Below are positions 1 to 4,665 of a DNA stretch of 6,242 nt, one piece after another; the stretch's first letter is position 1; each line of letters opens with the position of its first letter. Position numbers and translations under genes: made by a program. Under the pieces are notes generated by a model that worked only from the letters and a program-made list of their open reading frames with translations, searched no databases and was not told where the DNA came from. The stretch covers positions 1 through 6,242 of the forward strand of contig PLIQ01000045.1 in NCBI GenBank assembly GCA_003140115.1. Reading direction: 5' to 3'. Source of the DNA: Actinomycetota bacterium (GTDB lineage: Bacteria; Actinomycetota; Actinomycetes; Streptosporangiales; Streptosporangiaceae).

Positions 1-151
1 GGTGCATCATGGCGCCGCCAGGTTCGCCTCCGCGCACGCCAGGCCCGGGCCAGGCGCGCCCCGGAGACCCCAGCCGCCCCGCAGACCTCCCCAGCCCCAC
101 CCCCGCCAGGACCGCAGCGGCACCAATGCTCCATCGCTGCCGCCGTGACGA

Positions 152-170
152 CACCGATGTTCCATCGGTG
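152..170. repeat. 8-bp perfect inverted repeat with 3-nt loop, plus degenerate upstream copy
   Basis: CACCGATG (152-159) and CATCGGTG (163-170) are perfect inverted arms around TTC. An imperfect copy with the same layout (CACCAATG, CTC, CATCGCTG) sits at 121-139, 31 bp upstream. It could be a secondary terminator for the leftward peptidase transcript or a protein-binding site; sequence alone does not decide. Confidence 0.5.
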
Positions 171-320
171 CTGCCCCGGCCACATGGACCGGCCGCCCGG
201 CGCCGCTCCGCTCACACTCCCACCGCGGCCTCGATGACCAGCCGCCGGACAGGCCCGATGCTGGCAGAGTTGGCAGGGTTCCCACTTCGCCTGCATATCG
301 CCCGTGGCGGGCCGACACGC

Positions 321-356
321 CGTCGGCCCGGCCGCCGGAAGGCAGCCGGGCCGACG
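321..356 (-). terminator. Hairpin terminator of the G1 peptidase gene
   Basis: The arms 321-332 and 345-356 form a perfect 12-bp GC-rich stem. After one mismatch (333/344) a further 3 bp (334-336 with 341-343) close a 4-nt loop. The hairpin begins 15 nt beyond the peptidase stop codon at 372-374 on the minus strand. No U-tract follows, which is normal for actinobacterial terminators. An alternative 8-bp stem (309-316 with 322-329) shares the arm at 322-329, so the two cannot form together. Confidence 0.7.
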
Positions 357-371
357 TGACCAGCGATGTGG

Positions 372-1160
372 TTAGTTGCTGCGCAGCCAGGTCGCGCTGA
401 ACGCCTCTCCGCCGCTGAGTGCGGAGATGGTGTCCTTGTCGCGTCCGGAGTTGTCGATCATGATGATCTCGGTCAGCCCGCCGGCGTTGCCGATGGCCGA
501 GCCGTTAGCCGTCGAGCCGCTAAAGCTCATCGTGCCGAAGTCCGTCAGCGGCAAGATCCCGCCGCTGTTGGTGCAGCACGGCGCCTCGACGATGACCTCG
601 GCCGAGGACAGGCTCGGCGTCTGGCCCAGGGTGGCGTCTGTGGTGTGGCTCCAGCCTTGGGTGGTGTCGGCGATATACAGGCTGAACTTCTCGCCGCTCA
701 GGTACGTCACCGTGGCGGTGAAGTGGTCGCCGGCCTTGACCGTGTTGGAGTAGTTCTCCGATGGGCCCGGGTACATCTCGTACCAGGCGTAGTACTCAGC
801 GGTGCGCCCGACGCAGTCCACCTCGCTGCCGGTCTGCTCCACGGTGCTGCTGCTGTAGCCGTCCAGCCCGACCCAGAAGGCGGCGTACTGGTCGCCCGAG
901 CTGCACTTGCCGGCCGGCTGGGTCCAGCTGGCCGAGACGCTGGTGTACCGGCCGGTGGTTCCCGCGTAACCGGACCAGTTCGTGCTCTCCGCCTCGAAGC
1001 TGAGGCCGCGCGTATGGGCGGCGCTGGAGCCCACCAGATGAGCTAGCCCGCCGGGGGAGAAGTTCCCCCCGGATGGCGCGGCTGACGCGCTGGTCGCGGT
1101 GAGGGCCGTGCCGGCGGTCAAGGCCGCCAGAGCGAGGACCATGCACCATCGTCGTAGCAT
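372..1160 (-). CDS. Secreted G1 family (glutamic) endopeptidase
   Basis: A 262-residue protein of the peptidase G1 (eqolisin) family, acid-active endopeptidases that use a Gln/Glu dyad; the prototype is fungal scytalidoglutamic peptidase. Residues 1-27 are a signal peptide: basic MLRRW, a hydrophobic core, and a likely cut at ASA|AP. The mature domain starts near 56 with the family NWSGYAG segment (61-67). WVGLDG (96-101) leads to the catalytic Gln in VEQTG (Q109), and AEVIVE (187-192) aligns with the prototype segment carrying the catalytic Glu (E192). AWYEMYP (125-131) is another hallmark. Four cysteines (86, 116, 195, 196) could form disulfides after export. The start is fixed by AAAGGAGT at 1165-1172 (minus strand). 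It is probably transcribed alone, with a hairpin just after the stop. The family is firm; substrate and pH optimum are inferred. Confidence 0.93.
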   Translation of the reverse strand: MLRRWCMVLALAALTAGTALTATSASAAPSGGNFSPGGLAHLVGSSAAHTRGLSFEAESTNWSGYAGTTGRYTSVSASWTQPAGKCSSGDQYAAFWVGLDGYSSSTVEQTGSEVDCVGRTAEYYAWYEMYPGPSENYSNTVKAGDHFTATVTYLSGEKFSLYIADTTQGWSHTTDATLGQTPSLSSAEVIVEAPCCTNSGGILPLTDFGTMSFSGSTANGSAIGNAGGLTEIIMIDNSGRDKDTISALSGGEAFSATWLRSN

Positions 1161-1441
1161 TCAGACTCCTTTGGGTGTCGGTAGCTCAGCCCGATGTGGG
1201 ACGCAGGAGCAGATCGTGCCCATGATGGATTTTGGCGTCTTTTGTCGGTCTAGCTGGGGGTTACGACGGGTTGACTCTCAGTGAGAGTAACTCACCATGC
1301 CCGCAAGAGGAAGGGGTCCTTTAGCTGAATTTGGTCGACTTGGTGCTTTCTTGAAGACTCCTGGCCCGATATCGGAACGCCTCAGTCCAGCTCAGTGCAG
1401 CCCGGCCCGGCCCAGCCCGGCCCAGCCCAGCCCGGCTCAGC
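1161..1441. other. Spacer between pspA and the peptidase, expected to hold the peptidase promoter
   Basis: This 281-bp stretch contains the peptidase ribosome site (1165-1172), a more AT-rich zone around 1220-1370, a 15-bp palindrome (1274-1288), a 10-bp palindrome CCGATATCGG (1366-1375) and the pentamer array at its right end. I see no minus-strand -35/-10 pair good enough to call. No open frame here resembles a protein. Confidence 0.5.
1274..1288. promoter_or_regulatory. Operator-like palindrome upstream of the G1 peptidase
   Basis: ACTCTCA and TGAGAGT form a perfect 7-bp inverted repeat around a single central G. It overlaps a smaller palindrome (GAGTAACTC, 1284-1292). The centre is 121 bp upstream of the peptidase start codon, a suitable place for a regulator site. 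A one-base centre suits dimer binding better than an RNA hairpin. The cognate regulator is unknown. Confidence 0.4.
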
Positions 1442-1447
1442 TCAGCT
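1383..1447 (-). repeat. Pentamer tandem array with G-quadruplex potential
   Basis: Thirteen consecutive 5-bp units of the form CAGCC, CGGCC or CAGCT on plus run from 1383 to 1447 and overlap the last codons and stop of pspA. Between 1401 and 1433 the plus strand has seven CCC runs, each separated by exactly 2 nt. The minus strand, which is the pspA mRNA sense, therefore has seven GGG runs with 2-nt spacers, a textbook G-quadruplex pattern, starting 8 nt after the stop codon. It might act in transcription termination or mRNA 3'-end stability; this is not shown. Confidence 0.8.
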
Positions 1448-2185
1448 GCCGCTGCTACCGCTCGTCAGCTCCGGCGGCGCGCTGCCCGGCCCGATCTGGG
1501 CCTTGAGCGCGGCCAGCTCGCTCTCCACGTCGGCATCTGTGCCAGCCTGATCGAGTTCCTTCTGGATGTCGTCGGTGTTGCCGCCCACGTCCTCGAGCAC
1601 GCCGGACTGCAGCAGCTCGTCCAGGGCGCCCGCGCGCGCCTGCATCTGGGCGATCTTGTCCTGGGCCCGGGCCAGCTCCGCACCCGAATCGGATAGCGTG
1701 CCGGAGATCCCCGCCACGCTCTCGTTCACCGAGCTCACCGCGCTGGCCGCGGTGTACTGGGCCTTGAGCGTCTCCTTCTGGGTCCGGAAGGCATTGACCC
1801 GCTGCTGCAGCGCCGCCAGGGTCTGCTCGAGCTTCTGCTCCTGCTCGGTGAGCTGCTGGTGCTGCGCTTCCATGGGGTCGATCTGGGCCTGGGTCGCGGC
1901 CTTGCGGGACAGCGCCTCCCGGGCCAGGTCCTCGCGTCCAATGGCCAGCGCCCGCTTGGCCTGGTCCTGCAGGTGGTCCGCCGAGTGCTGCAGCTGCTGC
2001 TCCTGCAGCTCGATCTGCTTGCGCGAGGCGGCCACAGATACCAGCGCCTGGCGCACCTTGGTGAGCTGGTCGAGCATCTGCTCGTAGGACAGGTCGAGCA
2101 TTTCGTCGGGCTTTTCCGCGGCGTCCAGCGCCTTGTTGGCCTTGGCGTTGAGAATGTCGTGGGCCCTTTGGAAGAGAGTTGCCAT
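1442..2185 (-). CDS. pspA: PspA/IM30 (Vipp1) family phage-shock protein
   Basis: A 247-residue PspA/IM30 protein. The family consists of ESCRT-III-like proteins that bind the inner face of the cell membrane, polymerise and protect envelope integrity under stress. The N-terminus (1-25, MATLFQRAHDILNAKANKAL...) is the expected amphipathic helix with the family FxR...NxxLD pattern, followed by EKPDEMLDLSYEQM (24-37). Residues about 26-190 are almost entirely helical and rich in Q, E, K and A, consistent with the long coiled-coil hairpin. The C-terminus carries an acidic helix (VESELAALKAQIG, 220-232) and a short Gly/Ser tail. The start is set by AAGGAG at 2195-2200 (minus strand), 9 nt before ATG; the frame stays open upstream, antisense to the next gene, but that part is a shadow. 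No pspB, pspC or pspF partner is visible, as is usual in actinomycetes. The stop overlaps the pentamer array. Confidence 0.93.
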   Translation of the reverse strand: MATLFQRAHDILNAKANKALDAAEKPDEMLDLSYEQMLDQLTKVRQALVSVAASRKQIELQEQQLQHSADHLQDQAKRALAIGREDLAREALSRKAATQAQIDPMEAQHQQLTEQEQKLEQTLAALQQRVNAFRTQKETLKAQYTAASAVSSVNESVAGISGTLSDSGAELARAQDKIAQMQARAGALDELLQSGVLEDVGGNTDDIQKELDQAGTDADVESELAALKAQIGPGSAPPELTSGSSGS

Positions 2186-2232
2186 GTCGATCTGCTCCTT
2201 AGTCGACGGTGACCGGCCAGCTCTTAGAGCCA

Positions 2233-2238
2233 AATCTA
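2233..2238 (-). promoter_or_regulatory. Candidate -10 box for pspA
   Basis: On the minus strand the hexamer reads TAGATT, a good match to the actinobacterial -10 pattern TAnnnT, and lies in a local AT-rich patch. It would start transcription near 2226, giving a leader of about 40 nt that contains the AAGGAG site. There is no good -35 at 17-19 bp, so activator dependence is possible. In its place lie two direct copies of GCATCG (minus strand, 2257-2262 and 2267-2272), exactly 10 bp apart. Confidence 0.4.
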
Positions 2239-2259
2239 GCCGCCCGCCACCCGCCCCGA

Positions 2260-2317
2260 TGCGTGTCGATGCCGCACCGTACCAAGAAGAGTCGGTACGA
2301 CGACCCATCGACCCGCA
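2260..2317. promoter_or_regulatory. 58-bp extended imperfect inverted repeat in the pspA/dehydrogenase divergent region
   Basis: Three complementary blocks share one centre (2288.5). TGCG 2260-2263 pairs with 2314-2317, GTCGATG 2265-2271 pairs with CATCGAC 2306-2312, and CGTACC 2278-2283 pairs with GGTACG 2294-2299. That makes 17 paired positions in three helices, plus two isolated pairs. It lies just upstream of the candidate pspA -10 box and about 136 bp before the dehydrogenase start. It could be a multi-site operator for both divergent units, or the fold of a structured leader or small RNA. Confidence 0.55.
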
Positions 2318-2402
2318 CCCTCGGCTCATCGAGCCGCCGGCTCGCCGGCCCGAACGCTGACCCCGAACCGCATTGACCGGCGACACCAGGCAGGATGGCT
2401 GC

Positions 2403-2456
2403 ATGGAAACCGCGCGGACGAACGCCCACGACCTGATCATCATCGGGGTGTCATGA
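2403..2456 (+). CDS. Possible 17-codon leader ORF overlapping the dehydrogenase start
   Basis: ATG at 2403 opens METARTNAHDLIIIGVS and stops at TGA 2454-2456, sharing ATGA with the dehydrogenase start at 2453. This overlap is the classic arrangement for translational coupling. A weak CAGG lies 8 nt upstream. The peptide resembles the first beta strand of a nucleotide-binding fold (HDLIIIG) but lacks the glycine loop, so it could equally be a gene remnant or chance. A second short frame begins at ATG 2395. Expression is unproven. Confidence 0.3.
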   Translation: METARTNAHDLIIIGVS

Positions 2457-3373
2457 GCGCCCCCCGCATCGCCGTCGGACCCGGGCCGGCCCCCTGGGCG
2501 CAAGAGGCGATCCGCCGTGGCGGAGGGGAGGTCGTCGCGCTGGACGAGGGCCCCGTGGGCCTGGTCTGGACCGACGGCCACGCCATGGATGCCCTGCGCA
2601 CCGCGCTGGCCACCCGGCCCGAGATCAGCTGGGTCCAGCTGCCGCAGGCCGGGGTGGAGCGAGCGTTCCAGGCCGGGGTCGTCGACCGCAAGCGCCGGTG
2701 GACCTCGGCCAAGGGCGCGTTCTCCCAGCCGGTCGCGGAGCACGCGCTCGCGCTGATCCTGGCCGGCCTGCGCCAGCTGAAGGTCCGGGCCCGGGCCCGG
2801 ACCTGGGGTAAGCCAGCCGGGGAGAGCCTGTTCGGCCAGCCCGTCACGGTGGTCGGCGCGGGCGGCATCGCCGCCGTGCTGATGCGCCTGCTCGAGCCGT
2901 TCGGCACTCCGGTCACCGTCGTCCGACGGGAGGCCGAGCCCGTACCCGGCGCGGTCCGCACCCTGAGCACCGCCCGGCTGGCCGAAGCGCTGCCCGGCGC
3001 CCGGGCCGTCGTGCTCGTGGTGGCCCTGACCCCGCAGACCCAGGGCCTGATCGGCGCGGCCGAGCTGGCCGCGATGGAGCCGGATGCCTGGCTGGTCAAC
3101 GTGGCCCGCGGCGGCGTGGTCGACACCGAAGCCCTCACCGCCGCCCTGCAACAGGGCCAGATCGGCGGGGCGGCCCTGGACGTGACCGACCCGGAGCCGC
3201 TGCCCGCCGGCCACCCGCTCTGGGACCTGGACAACTGCCTCATCACGCCGCACACCGCTGACACCGAGGAGATGACCCAGCCCCTGCTGGCCGACCGGAT
3301 CACAGAGAACGTCCGCCGCCTAGCCGCCGGACACGAACTCGTCGGCCTCCTCGATCCAGACCTCGGCTACTGA
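2453..3373 (+). CDS. D-isomer-specific 2-hydroxyacid dehydrogenase (NAD(P)-binding)
   Basis: A 306-residue cytosolic oxidoreductase that would interconvert a 2-oxoacid and a D-2-hydroxyacid (glyoxylate/hydroxypyruvate reductase, phosphoglycerate or similar); the exact substrate cannot be read. Residues 1-95 form the short N-terminal catalytic part, ending at AEHALALILAGLRQL (95-109). The Rossmann fold follows with VTVVGAGGIA (131-140), then VNVARGGVVD with catalytic Arg219, DVTDPEPL with Glu248 and ITPHTAD with His267, the full family triad. Two oddities: the last glycine of the GxGxxG loop is Ala140, and the second strand ends in Arg158-Arg159 instead of Asp, which favours NADP over NAD. The ATG at 2453 is preceded by a weak GGGGTG and may be translationally coupled to the mini-ORF. 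It diverges from pspA and lies 63 bp before the PNPOx-like gene. Confidence 0.9.
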   Translation: MSAPRIAVGPGPAPWAQEAIRRGGGEVVALDEGPVGLVWTDGHAMDALRTALATRPEISWVQLPQAGVERAFQAGVVDRKRRWTSAKGAFSQPVAEHALALILAGLRQLKVRARARTWGKPAGESLFGQPVTVVGAGGIAAVLMRLLEPFGTPVTVVRREAEPVPGAVRTLSTARLAEALPGARAVVLVVALTPQTQGLIGAAELAAMEPDAWLVNVARGGVVDTEALTAALQQGQIGGAALDVTDPEPLPAGHPLWDLDNCLITPHTADTEEMTQPLLADRITENVRRLAAGHELVGLLDPDLGY

Positions 3374-3389
3374 GGCGCCCGCAGCCGCC

Positions 3390-3402
3390 GACCCGACGGG
3401 TC
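3390..3402. promoter_or_regulatory. Operator-like 13-bp palindrome upstream of the PNPOx-like gene
   Basis: GACCCG and CGGGTC are perfect 6-bp arms around one central A. The site sits in the 63-bp gap after the dehydrogenase stop, ending 21 bp before the candidate -10 box at 3424, so it overlaps the expected -35 region. That placement suits a dimeric repressor. The regulator is unknown. Confidence 0.4.
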
Positions 3403-3423
3403 CAAAACATGACGGCAGCCCGA

Positions 3424-3429
3424 TAGCGT
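3424..3429 (+). promoter_or_regulatory. Candidate -10 box for leaderless transcription of the PNPOx-like gene
   Basis: TAGCGT lies 7 nt upstream of the A of ATG at 3437, the spacing that puts transcription start on the start codon itself. No Shine-Dalgarno sequence precedes this ATG, which supports a leaderless mRNA, common in actinomycetes. The box lies between GGCAGC (3414-3419) and GCTGCC (3431-3436), perfect inverted arms 11 bp apart that could be an operator. No clear -35 is visible. Confidence 0.45.
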
Positions 3430-3436
3430 CGCTGCC

Positions 3437-4633
3437 ATGACCAACACGACACTGACCCGCATGCGAGAACTCGCGGTCAACGACCGGGCCGAACTGGACC
3501 GGCTCCTTGACGAGACGGTCCTGGCCCACGTGGGGATGGCCGATGAGAGCGGCGGCGCCGTGGTGATCCCCACGGCGCTGGCCCGGGACGGTGATCGCAT
3601 CCTGGTTCACGGGTCGACCGGATCGGGATGGCTGCGTCAGGCGGCCGCCGGTCGTCCGGTCTGCGTGGCCGTGACCGACCTGAACGGCATCATCGTCGCC
3701 CGGTCCAGCTTCGAGAGCTCGTTCCGGTACCGCAGCGCGGTGCTGTTCGGCACGTTCACCCGGCTGTCCGGACCCGACCTGCCACCTGCTCTCGACGTGA
3801 TCACCGAGCGCTTCCTGCCTGGCCGGGTCGCCGAAATCCGCGGCGCGCGCCGAGCCGAGCTGGCCGCCACGATGGTGCTGGCCATGCCGATCCAGGACTG
3901 GTCGCTGAAGATCTCAGACGGCTGGCCGACCGATCCCGCCGACGATGTCGAGGGCAGCGCCTGGGCTGGCGTTGTCCCCATCCATACCCACTACGGCGAC
4001 CCGCTGCCCGCCCCCGACCTGCGGGCGGGCATCCCGGTCCCGGCTTCGGTCCGCGCCCTGGCCGATGAGTTATCGGCCCCGCAGCGGTTAGACGGACAGG
4101 ACACGAGAACCAGGAGGAGCTATGACCGACCGCGCACTCGTCACCTGCCTGTGGTTCGACACCCAGGCCGAGGAAGCCGCCAATTTCTACACCGGGATCT
4201 TCACCGGCGCCAAGCTCGGCGCCGTCCACCGCTACACCGAGGCCGGCCCCGGTCCGGTCGGCTCGGTGCTGCTGGTGGAGTTCGAGCTCAACGGGCAGAA
4301 GTTCTCCGCCCTCAACGGCGGCCCGCAGTTCACGTTCAACGAGGCCGTCTCGATCGTGGTCCCCTGCGCGGACCAGGCCGAGGTGGACTACTACTGGGAC
4401 CGCCTGGGCGACGGCGGCCACGAGATCGCCTGCGGCTGGATCAAGGACCGGTACGGCCTGTGCTGGCAGATCGTCCCGGGCGCGTTCTTCGACATGATCC
4501 GCGACGCGGACCCCGCCCGGGTCGCCCGGGTCACGAAGGTCATGCTGACCATGACCAAGTTCGACCTCGCCGCCCTGCAAGACGCCTTTGCCGGCCCGTG
4601 AGGCCGTGGCCGTTCCGTTATAAAGGCTCTTGA
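3437..4633 (+). CDS. PNPOx-like flavin-binding split-barrel protein, missing its expected stop
   Basis: Residues 1 to about 211 match the pyridoxamine 5'-phosphate oxidase-related, FMN-binding split-barrel family of roughly 210 residues: ELDRLLDETVLAHVGMAD (19-36), IPTALARDGDRILVHGSTGSGWL (44-66), VAVTDLNGIIVARS (77-90), YRSAVLFG (98-105), and the C-terminal WSLKISDGWP and AWAGVVPI. Such proteins bind FMN or a related flavin; the substrate here is unknown. The literal frame does not stop there. It runs to 4633 as 398 residues, covering the whole VOC gene in another frame, and residues after about 211 are Arg/Pro-rich shadow sequence. TTA codons (4070, 4088) and an AGA codon appear as soon as the conserved part ends. 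Stops in other frames sit at 4066-4068 and 4089-4091, so a one-base indel, stop loss or sequencing error near 4040-4090 is likely. The functional gene is probably 3437 to about 4070. The start appears leaderless. Confidence 0.82.
   Translation: MTNTTLTRMRELAVNDRAELDRLLDETVLAHVGMADESGGAVVIPTALARDGDRILVHGSTGSGWLRQAAAGRPVCVAVTDLNGIIVARSSFESSFRYRSAVLFGTFTRLSGPDLPPALDVITERFLPGRVAEIRGARRAELAATMVLAMPIQDWSLKISDGWPTDPADDVEGSAWAGVVPIHTHYGDPLPAPDLRAGIPVPASVRALADELSAPQRLDGQDTRTRRSYDRPRTRHLPVVRHPGRGSRQFLHRDLHRRQARRRPPLHRGRPRSGRLGAAGGVRAQRAEVLRPQRRPAVHVQRGRLDRGPLRGPGRGGLLLGPPGRRRPRDRLRLDQGPVRPVLADRPGRVLRHDPRRGPRPGRPGHEGHADHDQVRPRRPARRLCRPVRPWPFRYKGS
4122..4601 (+). CDS. VOC superfamily protein, PhnB/3-demethylubiquinone-9 3-methyltransferase-like
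   Basis: A 159-residue cytosolic protein of the vicinal-oxygen-chelate fold, in the PhnB-like subgroup often labelled 3-demethylubiquinone-9 3-methyltransferase from domain similarity; that activity is unproven for most members. The opening LVTCLWFDTQAEEAANFYTGIF (6-27) is the first beta-alpha-beta unit. FELNGQKFSALNGGPQFTFNEAVSIVV (54-80) and DRYGLCWQIVP (109-119) are subgroup hallmarks, with Cys114 where Ser is common. Length is normal. Translation is independent: AGGAGG at 4112-4117 lies 4 nt before ATG. The gene is nested in another frame under the run-on of the upstream PNPOx-like frame, but domain content makes this the real product of 4122-4601. It is probably co-transcribed with its upstream neighbour. 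Substrate unknown. Confidence 0.9.
   Translation: MTDRALVTCLWFDTQAEEAANFYTGIFTGAKLGAVHRYTEAGPGPVGSVLLVEFELNGQKFSALNGGPQFTFNEAVSIVVPCADQAEVDYYWDRLGDGGHEIACGWIKDRYGLCWQIVPGAFFDMIRDADPARVARVTKVMLTMTKFDLAALQDAFAGP
4619..4624 (+). promoter_or_regulatory. Possible -10 box before the membrane/COG4315 gene
   Basis: TATAAA lies in a short AT-rich patch (4613-4632) in otherwise GC-rich DNA, 17 bp after the VOC stop. It would start transcription near 4631, giving a leader of about 35 nt to ATG 4666. No -35 is found at 17-19 bp. The inverted arms GTCAC (4641-4645) and GTGAC (4657-4661), flanking CACGTG, lie in the leader. The evidence is weak. Confidence 0.3.
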
Positions 4634-4665
4634 ACCGGCGGTCACGAGAGCACGTGGTGACAGGT

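Larger units (their letters stand above)
1..371. other. Gene-poor stretch downstream of the G1 peptidase
   Basis: No convincing gene is visible. Open frames exist on both strands (about 9-359 on plus, 7-318 on minus), but their translations are Pro/Arg/Gly-rich low-complexity strings with no recognisable domain, as expected for random frames in GC-rich DNA, and neither has a good ribosome binding site. What can be seen is structural: a hairpin at 152-170, an imperfect copy of it at 121-139, and a strong hairpin group at 309-356 just after the peptidase stop codon. The region is probably the peptidase 3' untranslated and terminator zone plus an intergenic spacer. Confidence 0.6.

Noticed and set aside
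9..359. 116-residue plus-strand ORF in the left region
   Set aside because: Pro/Arg-rich low complexity, no Shine-Dalgarno site and no recognisable domain.
366..1046. Long plus-strand open frame antisense to the peptidase
   Set aside because: Low-complexity Ala/Gly/Val/Arg translation typical of the complement of a GC-rich gene; no domain and no ribosome site.
1383..1447. CRISPR-like array
   Set aside because: Units are 5 bp with no spacers; it is a simple pentamer repeat.
2323..2349. Overlapping GGCTC/GAGCC and GCCGGC inverted repeats before the dehydrogenase
   Set aside because: Short 5-6 bp GC-only arms are frequent by chance at this base composition.
2186..3253. Upstream open extension of the pspA frame (would make a 603-residue protein)
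   Set aside because: The conserved PspA N-terminal helix begins at ATG 2185 with an AAGGAG site. The upstream part is Gly/Arg/Gln-rich, antisense to the dehydrogenase and without domain similarity.
2440..3303. 287-residue minus-strand frame antisense to the dehydrogenase
   Set aside because: Ser/Arg/Ala-rich shadow; the plus-strand frame has a full catalytic triad.
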